Shown piece by piece: positions 1 to 8,729 of a stretch of 64,000 nucleotides of DNA. The translations under genes were made by a program, and so were the position numbers. Source of the DNA: Pirellulaceae bacterium (lineage in GTDB: Bacteria; Planctomycetota; Planctomycetia; Pirellulales; Pirellulaceae); assembly GCA_020852965.1 (NCBI GenBank), contig JADYZV010000181.1:44399-108398 (forward strand), in the 5' to 3' direction. Positions within the stretch are counted from its first letter, which is position 1. Each line of letters opens with the position of its first letter. The notes under the pieces were generated by a model. The model was not told where the DNA came from and did no database searches. It saw only the letters and a list, made by a program, of their open reading frames with translations.

Positions 1-93
1 CAAGTCGCTCGACGGGGTGACGTAGTCGCGGGCGGCAAACAACGTGGCTTCCAATTGTTCGAACGATTCAGGACCGTCGGTCACCTTAGACAT
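1..93 (-). CDS. 5' end of a gene coupled to the ECF sigma factor (partial)
   Basis: Only the first 31 codons lie in the window; the gene runs off the left edge. The ATG at 93-91 lies inside the last codons of the sigma-factor gene, so the two reading frames overlap by 8 bases, an arrangement that usually means translational coupling. The visible residues (start MSKVTDGPESFEQLEATLF) are acidic and not membrane-like. In planctomycetes the gene directly after an ECF sigma factor is often a regulator of it or a large membrane protein, so an anti-sigma or sensor role is a guess from position only. The product cannot be recognised from this fragment. Confidence 0.6.
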   Translation of the reverse strand, partial: MSKVTDGPESFEQLEATLFAARDYVTPSSDL

Positions 94-703
94 CGCCGGC
101 TCCCTGTTGCCTAGCGGCGCATTCACCGCTTTCGACCATGGGAGCTTGCGGTGCGAGCAGTACGGAGAGCTTCTCCAGCGCATAGCGATAGCGGCTGGTG
201 GCCGTGGCCGGACTGACAGCCAACACGTCGCCGATCTGAGCAAAAGTGAGCCCCTCCCAAACTTTCAGCACGACCACTTCACTCTGGCGCACGGGAAGTC
301 GGCGCAGGGCTAACCATACGGCGCGAAAGCTCTCCTCCTGCTCCGCTTGATCGACCGAGGTACGCGTCAGTAAATCGGTCAATCCGACCAGCGTCAATGT
401 ACGGCGACGGCGGCGAAGGATCACCAATGACTCGTTGCGAACCATTCGCAATAGATAATGCCACGGCTCGTCCGCGCGACTCAGTAGCCTCGGGGCCGAA
501 GCCACTCGAGCAAGCACCGATTGGACGGCGTCTTCGGCATCGTGTTGATTGCGAGTAATCGTGACCGCCAGGCGTACCAAGCGGGTCGACGTGAGATCGA
601 ACAATCCCGATAACGCCGCTACCCCCAGTTCGCTCAGCCGATCCGCGCACTGCTGCACCTGCGTAGTAAAAGCATCTGGCTGGAGGGGGGGGGCCTGGCT
701 CAC
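86..703 (-). CDS. ECF-type RNA polymerase sigma factor
   Basis: A sigma-70 family factor of the extracytoplasmic-function group, which would direct RNA polymerase to a small regulon. Region 2 lies at about residues 33-100 (DAEDAVQSVLARV, then WHYLLRMVRNESL and a run of arginines). Region 4 lies at about 128-180 (LRRLPVRQSEVVVLKVWEGL, then FAQIGDVLAVSPATATSRY, the helix-turn-helix). The length of 205 aa is normal for the group and there is no C-terminal extension. The start is the GTG at 703; no clear ribosome-binding site precedes it. A tract of nine G (685-693 on the + strand) lies within the first codons, a place where slippage could change the frame. It overlaps the next gene by 8 bases, so the pair is probably one operon. 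Confidence 0.88.
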   Translation of the reverse strand: MSQAPPLQPDAFTTQVQQCADRLSELGVAALSGLFDLTSTRLVRLAVTITRNQHDAEDAVQSVLARVASAPRLLSRADEPWHYLLRMVRNESLVILRRRRRTLTLVGLTDLLTRTSVDQAEQEESFRAVWLALRRLPVRQSEVVVLKVWEGLTFAQIGDVLAVSPATATSRYRYALEKLSVLLAPQAPMVESGECAARQQGAGDV

Positions 704-872
704 CTAAGTACCCATCGAAGTGGAATGACCGAAATCGGCTATTGAGCCGACAGGCTTATCATCTACTAGAGCTGATGCTCGAGCCAGCAGGATTCATCTA
801 ATTTTTCCATAAATTTCGACACCCTAGCTTATCGCCACCACCAGATGGCAGACAACAACGCAATGAGACTAA

Positions 873-986
873 CTCTGTGACCTCTGCGCCTCTGTGTTTC
901 CAAAACGGAGGGTGATCACCAGCCGGTTGTTTCTCGGCTTCATTCGGCAGGAATTTAAACACAGAGAACACGGAGAACACGGAGAT
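873..986. repeat. Inverted pair of 9-nt periodic repeats (family R5, CTCTGTG type)
   Basis: The left arm (873-899) is built of 9-base units close to CTCTGTGxx and ends CTCTGTGTTT. The right arm (957-986) is its inverted counterpart, AAACACAGAG followed by AACACGGAG units. The two arms face each other across about 57 bases. Two further copies of this layout lie at 10644-10725 and 19463-19731. The rest of the 704-1206 gap holds no gene, RNA or operator that I can see, apart from an AGGAGGA ribosome-binding site at 1194-1200 for the next gene. Confidence 0.75.
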
Positions 987-1206
987 CACCCAGGGTCCTG
1001 ATGGCCTCAGGGCTAAATGTCAGATCATTTGTGCAAAACGGCCGTCGGCTGGCCGAATGAAGCGGCAACTTCATTGCTAGCAGCCATATTGCTCTTGTTG
1101 CGTCTAGCTGGAATTTCTTAGAATCGCCCCGTCAACCGCCGCTCACCGACGTACGGACACTGGCCGCGAATTTTTTGAAACTAAGACTGGTTCAGGAGGA
1201 ACCGCC

Positions 1207-3054
1207 ATGCGCATTCGACGACCCCACAAGTTGGCTCTCATGCTGCCTGCAACACTGCTCGCGTTGACCGTCAGCCTGAACGGGCTGTGCTTCTCGCAAG
1301 AGAAAAGCGCTCAGCCGAACAATGGCCAACAGCAGCCGACACCTCCCAAGAACCCTATGGAAGCGCTGCCGAAAGTTGTCGCGGTCGTCAACGGCCAAAC
1401 CATCTCGCGAGATCAATTGGGCGATGCCTGTTTGCGACGTTACGGCTCGGTCGTACTCGACAACCTGCTCAACAAACACTTAATTCTGCAAGCCTGTGCG
1501 GCCAAGGGAATCCAGGTAACGCAGGCCGATGTCAATGACGAGATCACGCGAGTATCCCAAAAATTCAGCTTGACCACGACGCTCTTCCTTCAAGCTCTGG
1601 AAGAGGAGCGCGATATCACTCCTGAGCAATATGCCAGCGAGATTGTGTGGCCCATGTTGGCGCTGCGCGCGTTGGCGGCAGACAAAATCCAAGTCTCCAA
1701 TGAAGAGATCGATCGTGTAATTCAAAGTGAATATGGCCCCAAAGTACAAGTCCGCATGATTGCGGTCGCCCAAGCCGAGAAGGCTCAGCAGTTATACGCC
1801 CAGGCGACCGCTGCCCCAGAAACATTCCGCCGATTGGCCAAAGAGCAAAGCGACGATGCCGTCAGCGCCAGCGTGGAGGGCTTGCTCCCCCCCATTCGAC
1901 ACAATAGCAGCGATGACCAGCTCGAGCGCGTCGCATTCCAACTGCGTCCGAACGAGATCTCACCCGTATTTCAGATCGGCGAAATGCACGTCTTCCTACA
2001 ATGCGTGCGTCACTTCGAGGCGACGCCGCCCAATGCGCAATTTCTGCCCGCGATTCAGCAGCGTATCCATGACCAGTTGCGCGACCAACGCTTGGGGGTA
2101 GCTGCCGACGAAATCTTTGCGACGCTGCAAAAGAACAGCAAAGTGGTCCCTGTGATCGGCAATCCCGATTTGGAAAAGAAGCATCCTGGGGTGGCTGGTT
2201 TCATCAATGGCCAACCGGTGGCCCGCGATCACTTGGCTTCGCAATGCATCGCTCGACATGGACGCCCGATCCTGCGGGGTGAAATCGATCGCCTGTTGCT
2301 TACCTCGGAATTGAAAGCGGCCAACAAGACGGTGATTCAACCCGATATCGATGCCGAAATTGCACGCGCCGCTGACTTGGCAGGCTATCTCAACGCCGAT
2401 GGAACGCCCAACTCGCAGGCATGGCTCACGGCGATTATGGAAGAGGAAGGAGCCACGCTCGATTTGTATATCGACGATGCGGTGTGGCCGAGCGTAGCAC
2501 TCAAGAAATTGGTAGAAGACGGTGTCACCATTACCGAAGATGACTTGCAAAAAGGCTTTGAATCGAATTTTGGTCCCCGGGCTGAAGTGTTGGCAATTGT
2601 GCTGAGCAATCAGCGCACTGCGCAAGATGTCTTTCGCGAGGCGCGAAGCAATAGCACCGAGGATGGCTTTGGCCAGTTGGCGGCCAAGTACTCCGTCGAG
2701 CCGGTATCGCGGAGCAACTTCGGCAAGATTCCGCCGCTGCGCAAGCACGGCGGTCGATCGGCACTCGAAGAAGTTGCCTTTGCACTACACCCTGGAGAAA
2801 TCTCGGGTGTGGTCGCCTGGGGTGAACAATATGCGATTTTGTACAAACAGGGCGAAACGACTCCCCTGGTGCAGGATTTCGAAGCGGTGCGCGGTGAAAT
2901 CCACAAAGAGATCATGGAAAAGAAGCTGCGTCTGGCCATGCACGCTCGGCTGACAGCCCTGCACGGTTCTGCACAAATCGACAATTTCCTCGAAGGAACA
3001 GCCCAAGCTGGCAACGTCAAAACCGCTTCGGCCACTGGGCCCGCCGCACGCTAA
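1207..3054 (+). CDS. Secreted parvulin-type peptidyl-prolyl isomerase with internal duplication
   Basis: A SurA/PpiC-like folding factor expected to act outside the cytoplasmic membrane on secreted or outer-membrane proteins. Residues 1-30 form a signal peptide (RIRRPHK, then a hydrophobic core ending near CFSQ). The mature part is two copies of one module. Copy 1 (about 53-318) opens VVAVVNGQTISRDQLGD and copy 2 (about 329-590) opens VAGFINGQPVARDHLAS. Each has a SurA-N-like helical region followed by a rotamase region with a late GEIS or NEIS motif (FQLRPNEISPVF and FALHPGEISGVV). A strong AGGAGGA site six bases before the ATG supports the start. The stop TAA is shared with the first bases of a dispersed repeat. 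The family is clear; whether both rotamase domains are catalytically active is not. Confidence 0.85.
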   Translation: MRIRRPHKLALMLPATLLALTVSLNGLCFSQEKSAQPNNGQQQPTPPKNPMEALPKVVAVVNGQTISRDQLGDACLRRYGSVVLDNLLNKHLILQACAAKGIQVTQADVNDEITRVSQKFSLTTTLFLQALEEERDITPEQYASEIVWPMLALRALAADKIQVSNEEIDRVIQSEYGPKVQVRMIAVAQAEKAQQLYAQATAAPETFRRLAKEQSDDAVSASVEGLLPPIRHNSSDDQLERVAFQLRPNEISPVFQIGEMHVFLQCVRHFEATPPNAQFLPAIQQRIHDQLRDQRLGVAADEIFATLQKNSKVVPVIGNPDLEKKHPGVAGFINGQPVARDHLASQCIARHGRPILRGEIDRLLLTSELKAANKTVIQPDIDAEIARAADLAGYLNADGTPNSQAWLTAIMEEEGATLDLYIDDAVWPSVALKKLVEDGVTITEDDLQKGFESNFGPRAEVLAIVLSNQRTAQDVFREARSNSTEDGFGQLAAKYSVEPVSRSNFGKIPPLRKHGGRSALEEVAFALHPGEISGVVAWGEQYAILYKQGETTPLVQDFEAVRGEIHKEIMEKKLRLAMHARLTALHGSAQIDNFLEGTAQAGNVKTASATGPAAR

Positions 3055-3098
3055 TGTGGCCCGACGCTAATGTGGCCCGACGCTCCGCGTCGGAATCC
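3053..3098 (+). repeat. Dispersed palindromic repeat R3, one and a half copies at a stop codon
   Basis: A partial unit AATGTGGCCCGACGCT (3053-3068) is followed by a full unit (3069-3098) containing the small hairpin CGACGC-TCC-GCGTCG. The TAA stop of the upstream isomerase gene (3052-3054) runs into the repeat. Related copies lie at 5356-5447, 26519-26584, 47943-47968 and inside a coding region at 49235-49261. Confidence 0.75.
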
Positions 3099-3118
3099 CC
3101 CCTCCCCCACTTCGCCAC

Positions 3119-3178
3119 CTCAATGCTCCTCAATGCTCCTCATTGCTCCTCATTGCTCCTCATTGCTCCTCATTGCTC
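3119..3178 (+). repeat. 10-bp tandem repeat, about six units
   Basis: Units CCTCAATGCT and CCTCATTGCT follow one another without interruption. This is a simple minisatellite in the 360-bp gap between the isomerase gene and the aminotransferase gene. Apart from this and the R3 copies the gap (3055-3414) holds nothing I recognise. Confidence 0.8.
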
Positions 3179-3414
3179 GGTCTACTTGAGACCGAGCACC
3201 CTGTCTATGAGTCTTGAGCGGAATGTCGTAGACAAACTGAAGTGGACGAAGCCACGAGTCCTGACCGTCAACCCACGTTTTCGTGAACCTTCCAGTCCGA
3301 CGATCTGTCTCTCGCCCTATGGCTAGAATGCCGATCTCAGGCGACAATGGAGGCAGGTGTTCCGTATTCTAGTCACTCTTCCGTATTGTCGATTTTGTCC
3401 GAGTTGACCTTAAG

Positions 3415-4701
3415 ATGCTCGATCCAAAAACTCCCGCTTTTGTTCCCAACGATCACCCCGACGAGCCGTTTCGCGTCGAGTACGCCTCGCGCGTGCAGCG
3501 ATTGCCCCCCTATTTGTTCGGGCGCATCAATAACACGCTCTATCAAAAGCGACGGGCTGGGAGCGATGTCATCGACCTGGGAATGGGAAATCCATCCGAT
3601 CCGCCCGAGCGGATTGTGATGGAAAAAATGGTCGAGGCGACCTACGATGAGCGCAATCATGGCTATAGCAAGTCGAATGGTCTGCTCAACCTACGCCGCG
3701 AATTGACCAGTAAGTACTTTCGCAAGTACGGCGTGCGGCTCGACCCAGAGACGGAAGCCATCGTCTGCTTGGGGAGCAAAGAGGGCTTTAGCCACATGTG
3801 CTTGGCGCTAATGGGTCCCGGCGACACGGCCATGATCCCAGCTCCCTATTTTCCCGTTCACATGTACGGGGTCATTCTGGCTGCCGGCAACGTGGTCGCA
3901 CTGGAAGTAGCCGACAGCGAAAAGTTCTTGGCCAACATTGCCTATACCTGCCAGCACTTTTATCCGCGCCCCAAGCTGTTGATCATCAACTACCCGCACA
4001 ACCCCTCGACGGTGACGGTCGAGCAGGAGTTCTTTACCGAAGTGGTCAAGCTGGCCAAACGCTATGGCTTTATGGTCATCAGCGACTTTGCCTATTCGGA
4101 CGTTGCCTTCGATGGCTACACGCCGCCGAGCTTCTTGGCTTCGCCCGGCGCGATCGACGTCGGCGTCGAATTCACGACGATGAGCAAGGGCTACAACATG
4201 GCCGGCTGGCGCGTCGGCTTTTGCGTCGGCAACCAAGACATGATTCGCGGCCTGGCAACCATCAAAGGCTACTATGACTACGGCATGTTCCAAGCCATCC
4301 AGATCGCCGCCATCGTTGCCCTACGCGATACCGAAGCGGCTATTGAACGCCAATCGGAGATCTATCAAACGCGACGCGATGCGTTGCTCGACGGATTGCA
4401 CCGCATCGGCTGGGAGGCCTCCGTGCCGCGAGCCGGAATGTTTGTGTGGGCCAAGGTTCCCGAGCGATGGCTGGCACGCATGAATACGCTCGACTTCGCC
4501 ATGATGCTGCTCGAACATGGCGATGTCGCGGTCAGTCCCGGTACGGGCTTTGGTCCAACCGGCGAAGGCTATCTACGCATGGCGCTGGTCGAAAACGAAA
4601 ATCGACTGCGCCAAGCTGTGCGAATGATTGCCAAGTGCTTAGAGAAACGCGAAGCCGAGTATAGCTCGACAAGTACGAAGGCTTCGCTGGCGAGCAAGTA
4701 G
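3415..4701 (+). CDS. alaC: AlaC-type aminotransferase (PLP-dependent)
   Basis: A class I/II aminotransferase; by family it would interconvert pyruvate and alanine with glutamate in the cytoplasm. The order of motifs follows E. coli AlaC closely: [13 protein letters not shown] near the start, [28 protein letters not shown], the [10 protein letters not shown] segment, then the PLP lysine in [16 protein letters not shown] (Lys258), and a final [19 protein letters not shown]. Length of 428 aa is usual for the family, with about 20 extra residues at each end. It stands alone on the + strand and converges with rpsP. LL-diaminopimelate aminotransferase is the main alternative; the sequence fits AlaC better. 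Confidence 0.85.
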   Translation: MLDPKTPAFVPNDHPDEPFRVEYASRVQRLPPYLFGRINNTLYQKRRAGSDVIDLGMGNPSDPPERIVMEKMVEATYDERNHGYSKSNGLLNLRRELTSKYFRKYGVRLDPETEAIVCLGSKEGFSHMCLALMGPGDTAMIPAPYFPVHMYGVILAAGNVVALEVADSEKFLANIAYTCQHFYPRPKLLIINYPHNPSTVTVEQEFFTEVVKLAKRYGFMVISDFAYSDVAFDGYTPPSFLASPGAIDVGVEFTTMSKGYNMAGWRVGFCVGNQDMIRGLATIKGYYDYGMFQAIQIAAIVALRDTEAAIERQSEIYQTRRDALLDGLHRIGWEASVPRAGMFVWAKVPERWLARMNTLDFAMMLLEHGDVAVSPGTGFGPTGEGYLRMALVENENRLRQAVRMIAKCLEKREAEYSSTSTKASLASK

Positions 4702-4782
4702 TCTGCTATCAACACAAACTCGCCTACAAGCCGATCGCTTTTGAGAATAGATGACTGACGCCAAAACGGCTGAATGCCGCCG

Positions 4783-5178
4783 TTACTCTTGCTCTGGAGT
4801 AGCTGCTGGTTCTTCGGCAACGGCTTCGGCTGTTGGAGCGGCGACAGGTGCTGGCTTGGCTGGCGGTTGGAATTGAGCTGGGCGAGTCTTCATACGATCG
4901 CGAGCTGCCTTTTGCTGCTCGAGGTGAGTCCCCTTCGAACCGTACTTCTTGATCAATACGCTCGCTTTGTCGCTTGGCTGAGCGCCAACGCTCAACCAAT
5001 AGTCAACTCGTTCGCCCTTCAACACCACGCGCGCGTCGGTCTCGCGGATCATTGGGTCGTAATAACCGAGCTCCTCAATCACCTTGCCGTCACGCGGCTT
5101 GCGAGAATCGACTGCGCAGAAGCGGAAAAACGGTCGAGCCTTGCGGCCCATCTTCTTCAGGCGGATACGAACTGCCAC
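4783..5178 (-). CDS. rpsP: 30S ribosomal protein S16
   Basis: A small-subunit ribosomal protein that binds 16S rRNA during assembly. The N-terminal 80 residues are the classic S16 fold (AVRIRLKKMGRKARPFFR, then DSRKPRDGKVIEELGYYDP). Residues from about 100 to 131 form an Ala/Pro/Glu-rich tail (PAKPAPVAAPTAEAVAEE) that S16 of most bacteria lacks; such acidic or alanine-rich tails are common on ribosomal proteins of this phylum. The start is GTG at 5178, set by an AGGAGA site eight bases upstream. The usual downstream partners rimM and trmD are missing: the next gene is the convergent alaC. Confidence 0.97.
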   Translation of the reverse strand: MAVRIRLKKMGRKARPFFRFCAVDSRKPRDGKVIEELGYYDPMIRETDARVVLKGERVDYWLSVGAQPSDKASVLIKKYGSKGTHLEQQKAARDRMKTRPAQFQPPAKPAPVAAPTAEAVAEEPAATPEQE

Positions 5179-5355
5179 ACAAATTCTCCTGGAACGACGA
5201 TGACTTCTAAATTGGACTTTTCAGTTGGTTTGGGCCGGTGACTTGTTTGGGAGAAGTCCGGCGAACTCAAAAGTGTAATGTACGGCCCGAGTCTACGGGA
5301 GGACCATCAGCGAGAGGAATGCGAAAATGGAGGCAAAAAGTGCTGGAAGCGACTT

Positions 5356-5447
5356 TAATGTGGCTCGACGCTCCGCGTCGTGGGTACTGGGTATTTATGA
5401 CAGGAAATGACGTGCTTGAACCGACGGCGGAGCGTCGGGCCACATTA
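5356..5447. repeat. Inverted pair of R3 repeats between ffh and rpsP
   Basis: A left arm TAATGTGGCTCGACGCTCCG (starting 5356) faces a right arm that reads GCGTCGGGCCACATTA and ends at 5447. The whole 92-base element therefore begins and ends with TAATGTGG in inverted orientation, like a very small MITE. The right end overlaps the stop codon of ffh: the TAA (minus strand, 5447-5445) is the first three bases of the repeat. Confidence 0.75.
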
Positions 5448-6914
5448 TTTCTTGCGTTTTAGCTTGCGCAATTGTCGCTCGCGCTCTTTTTGCATGCGTT
5501 GCTTATCCTTGGTGCTCAGCCGACTTCCGGTCGACTTCTTGGTCTTGATCCCCCCCATAGTTGGGTCGCCCAGCATGCTCTGTTGCATTTGCTGCATCAT
5601 CTGCGCACGGTCACGCCCTCCGCCACTGGCCATGGCTTGCATCATAGGTGCCATGATCGAGAACTGTTTGATCAGACCGCTTACCAATGACGGAGCGACT
5701 CCAGCTCCCCTGGAAATACGATTGCGGCGCAGGGTATCGATGGTTTTCGGATTGCGGCGTTCGGTGGGGGTCATCGAGTCGATGATGCCGAGCATTTTTC
5801 GCATTTCGCCATCGGAATCGGACCCAGCCATAATTTTGCTGACCTCCCCCATACCGGGCATAAGCCCCATCATCTTTTGCATGAGGCCCGGCTTGGCGAT
5901 CTTTTCGAGTACCCCACGGAAATCTTCCAAGGTGAATTGTCCCGATGCCATGCGGGCTTCGAGCTGTTCGCGCTCTTTGTCGTCGATGATGCGATGGGCT
6001 TCTTGCGCGACCGCAACGATGTCTCCCATCGACAGAATTCGACTGGCCATCCCTTCGGGACGAAAGACTTCCAGGGCATCCAGGTGCTCCCCCGTTCCGA
6101 TGAATTTGATTGGAACCTGCGTCACATGCTTAACGCTTAGCAGAGCACCGCCGCGAGTATCGCCATCGAGCTTGGTCATGATGACCCCGTCGAGCTCGAG
6201 CGTCTGATTGAAAGCCGACGCGCTGTTGACCGCATCCTGCCCAGTCATCCCGTCGACGACCAGGTAGACTTGATCGGGGCCGATCTTCTTATCGATCTCC
6301 CCGAGCTGTTTCATCAGCTCTTCGTCGATCGCCAATCGTCCGGCTGTATCGAGGATTACGACCTGCGCTCCCGCTGCGGTGGCTTGGGCGACGCCATCCC
6401 GGCAGACTTGCACCGGATCGGATTGCCCCGCTTGGCTATAGACTGGCACATCCAACTGCCGTCCGAGTGTATGGAGCTGCTCGATAGCAGCCGGGCGTTG
6501 CAAGTCGGCCGCAACCAGAAACGGCTGAACCTTCTGTTCCTTGAGCAATTGAGCCAGCTTACCGCAGGTGGTCGTTTTGCCGGAGCCCTGCAAGCCGCAT
6601 AGCATCAGAATCGTGACCTTGTCCTTACGCAGCGGGATGGACGAGTCGACGGGCCCCAAGATCTCGGTTAACTGCGCGTAGACGATCCGCACCAACTCTT
6701 CGTGCGGCTTGAGCGCCAGCAGCACCTTGCTTCCGAGAGCTTGCTCGGTCACATGCGACATAAAGTCTTGCACGACCGAGTAGCTCACATCGGCTTCCAG
6801 CATGGCCGTTTCGACCATCTGCAAGCCATCGCGCATGTTCGCCTCGGTTAGCTTGCCTTTGCCCCGGATCGATTTGAAGGCTGCCTGAAGTCCGTCGGAC
6901 AGTGATTCGAACAT
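5445..6914 (-). CDS. ffh: Signal recognition particle protein (SRP54 homolog)
   Basis: The GTPase of the signal recognition particle, which binds signal sequences on ribosomes and hands the complex to FtsY. The N domain is followed by the G domain with GLQGSGKTTTCGKLA (P-loop), DTAGRLAID and TKLDGDTRGG. The C-terminal M domain starts near FTLEDFRGVLEKI and ends in a lysine/arginine-rich tail. I chose the ATG at 6914 because Ffh proteins begin MFESL; an in-frame ATG 33 bases upstream is possible but would add residues unlike the family. Length 489 aa. It precedes rpsP in the order common in bacteria, but 266 bases containing an R3 pair separate them. Confidence 0.96.
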   Translation of the reverse strand: MFESLSDGLQAAFKSIRGKGKLTEANMRDGLQMVETAMLEADVSYSVVQDFMSHVTEQALGSKVLLALKPHEELVRIVYAQLTEILGPVDSSIPLRKDKVTILMLCGLQGSGKTTTCGKLAQLLKEQKVQPFLVAADLQRPAAIEQLHTLGRQLDVPVYSQAGQSDPVQVCRDGVAQATAAGAQVVILDTAGRLAIDEELMKQLGEIDKKIGPDQVYLVVDGMTGQDAVNSASAFNQTLELDGVIMTKLDGDTRGGALLSVKHVTQVPIKFIGTGEHLDALEVFRPEGMASRILSMGDIVAVAQEAHRIIDDKEREQLEARMASGQFTLEDFRGVLEKIAKPGLMQKMMGLMPGMGEVSKIMAGSDSDGEMRKMLGIIDSMTPTERRNPKTIDTLRRNRISRGAGVAPSLVSGLIKQFSIMAPMMQAMASGGGRDRAQMMQQMQQSMLGDPTMGGIKTKKSTGSRLSTKDKQRMQKERERQLRKLKRKK

Positions 6915-7101
6915 AGCGGTTTTTCTAGTAAATTCGGGGGCATACAAGTCGATTAGAGGATTTCGTCATTCTAAAGGGTAAGTGGTCTCGCTGACAATCC
7001 TATACGTTGAGCTATGCCCCACAGCGGCGTATGATAGAGGGTGAAACGGCTACGAGTTCGGCTTCCAATACCCATCCTCCAATCAACTAGGTCTCTCACC
7101 G

Positions 7102-8715
7102 ATGAAACTTTCTCTCACCATATGCCTTTGGGCTCTACTGTTGCTTTCCGCACCGGTCGGGGCGCAAGTGAAGGACCACATCGCGGCTCTGCAGACCCAA
7201 TCGGCCGAATCGAATACGAACATCTGGGGTTACTGGGGGCCGGACCGCGACAAGTACTCGACGTGGACCTCGCACTCCAATCGACTTATCCCAGCCTATA
7301 CCTTCGGCCTGACGCTCGATGCGGTCAATGGTGCCAACAGCCTGTACCGCGACGAACCGCGGTTGAGTTCACTGTACGGCCGGCTCCCCAGCTCGACGCT
7401 CAACGCGGATGCCGAATACTTCGATCAGACCGACATCTATCGATTGCAAAAGCTAGCCGCCGAAGCGGGCAAGAAACGGATTATCCTGTTTGTCTTCGAC
7501 GGCATGGACTGGCAGACCACGCGGGCTGCGGCGATCGCCAAATCGCGGCAAGTGGGCTATGACGAGGGTCGTGGCAGTGGATTGCATTTCCAAGATTATC
7601 GCGGTACCACAACCGACTTTGGCTTTTTCGTCACCAGCCCACACAACTCTGGGACGTCCCGCAATGTAGACCGGCAAATCGTCACCAGTCCGGGTGGAAA
7701 AGTACCTGGTGGCTACGATGTGTCGCGCGGTGGCCCTACCCCTTGGCAAACCACTGACGATCTGCCCTATCCGATTGGCAAAAGTGAAACGGACCCGCAC
7801 GCCTACACCGACTCAGCCGCTTCAGCCACGTCACTCTGTTCTGGCATCAAAACCTACAACGATGCCGTCAACGTCGATTTTTCTGGACGGGAAGTACTAC
7901 CGATCGCCCGCACTTTGCAAGCCGATGGTTATGCGATTGGAGTCGTGACCAGTGTGCAGATCAGTCACGCCACCCCAGCTTGCGCATACGCCAACAACGT
8001 CGACCGCAATGACTACCAAGACCTGACTCGTGACCTGCTTGGCATACCTTCCGTATTTCATCCCGGAGGCTTACCTGGAGTCGACGTACTCATCGGTGCC
8101 GGTTGGGGTGAAACCGCCGACAAAGATGGCAGTCAAGGGGAAAACTTTGTACCGGGCAACCGCTATGTGAGCGACGATGATCTTGCGCAAGCGTCGGTCG
8201 ACTCGGGCGGCAAGTACGTCGTAGCCCAGCGCACCCCAGGCGAGCCTGGAAGCGAGGTCCTGGCCACAGCGGTCCAACAGGCGATCGAAGGCAAACATCG
8301 CTTGTTCGGTTATTTTGGCATCACCGGTGGCCACCTCCCCTATCGCACTGCCGACGGCGACTACGCACCAGTGCAGAGCGTCGGCAATCCCAATACGGCC
8401 AAGCCCGAGGTCTACTCGCCCGAAGACTTGCGTGAAAACGTCACCTTGTCCGATATGGCCTTAGCCGCCATCGAAGTGCTCGACGCGCAGTCGCAGCGCT
8501 GGTGGTTGATGGTTGAAGCGGGAGATGTCGACTGGGCCAACCATTCCAACAACATTGACAATTCGATCGGTGCTGTGATCAGTGGCGACGACGCCTTCAA
8601 AAGCGTGACCGAGTGGATCGAGCAACATGGCGGCTGGGACGATACCGCACTGATTCTAACCGCTGACCACGGCCACTATCTCAACATCGACAAACCAGAA
8701 ATGTTGGCGCATTAA
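7102..8715 (+). CDS. Secreted alkaline phosphatase
   Basis: An exported phosphomonoesterase of the PhoA superfamily. A signal peptide occupies residues 1-21 (core LTICLWALLLLSAPVGA). The first metal-binding segment is FVFDGMDWQTTRAA. The nucleophile is Ser238 in TDSAASATSLCSG, matching the DSA motif of PhoA. Later metal ligands are in VEAGDVDWANHSNNID and LTADHGHYLN. The chain of 537 aa stops shortly after the DHGHY motif, so the last histidine-containing segment of E. coli PhoA is not evident; this short end may be the normal form of the planctomycete branch. It converges with the oxidoreductase gene, with only 14 bases between the two stops. Confidence 0.87.
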   Translation: MKLSLTICLWALLLLSAPVGAQVKDHIAALQTQSAESNTNIWGYWGPDRDKYSTWTSHSNRLIPAYTFGLTLDAVNGANSLYRDEPRLSSLYGRLPSSTLNADAEYFDQTDIYRLQKLAAEAGKKRIILFVFDGMDWQTTRAAAIAKSRQVGYDEGRGSGLHFQDYRGTTTDFGFFVTSPHNSGTSRNVDRQIVTSPGGKVPGGYDVSRGGPTPWQTTDDLPYPIGKSETDPHAYTDSAASATSLCSGIKTYNDAVNVDFSGREVLPIARTLQADGYAIGVVTSVQISHATPACAYANNVDRNDYQDLTRDLLGIPSVFHPGGLPGVDVLIGAGWGETADKDGSQGENFVPGNRYVSDDDLAQASVDSGGKYVVAQRTPGEPGSEVLATAVQQAIEGKHRLFGYFGITGGHLPYRTADGDYAPVQSVGNPNTAKPEVYSPEDLRENVTLSDMALAAIEVLDAQSQRWWLMVEAGDVDWANHSNNIDNSIGAVISGDDAFKSVTEWIEQHGGWDDTALILTADHGHYLNIDKPEMLAH

Positions 8716-8729
8716 ATTCTTGTAGGCTC

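Noticed and set aside
1996..2748. 250-codon open frame on the minus strand inside the parvulin gene
   Set aside because: It is antisense to a well-supported gene and shows no family motif; a shadow frame.
7102..8715. Truncated alkaline phosphatase pseudogene
   Set aside because: The chain ends shortly after DHGHY but no frameshifted remnant follows, and the convergent gene starts 14 bases later; a short C-terminus is more likely normal.
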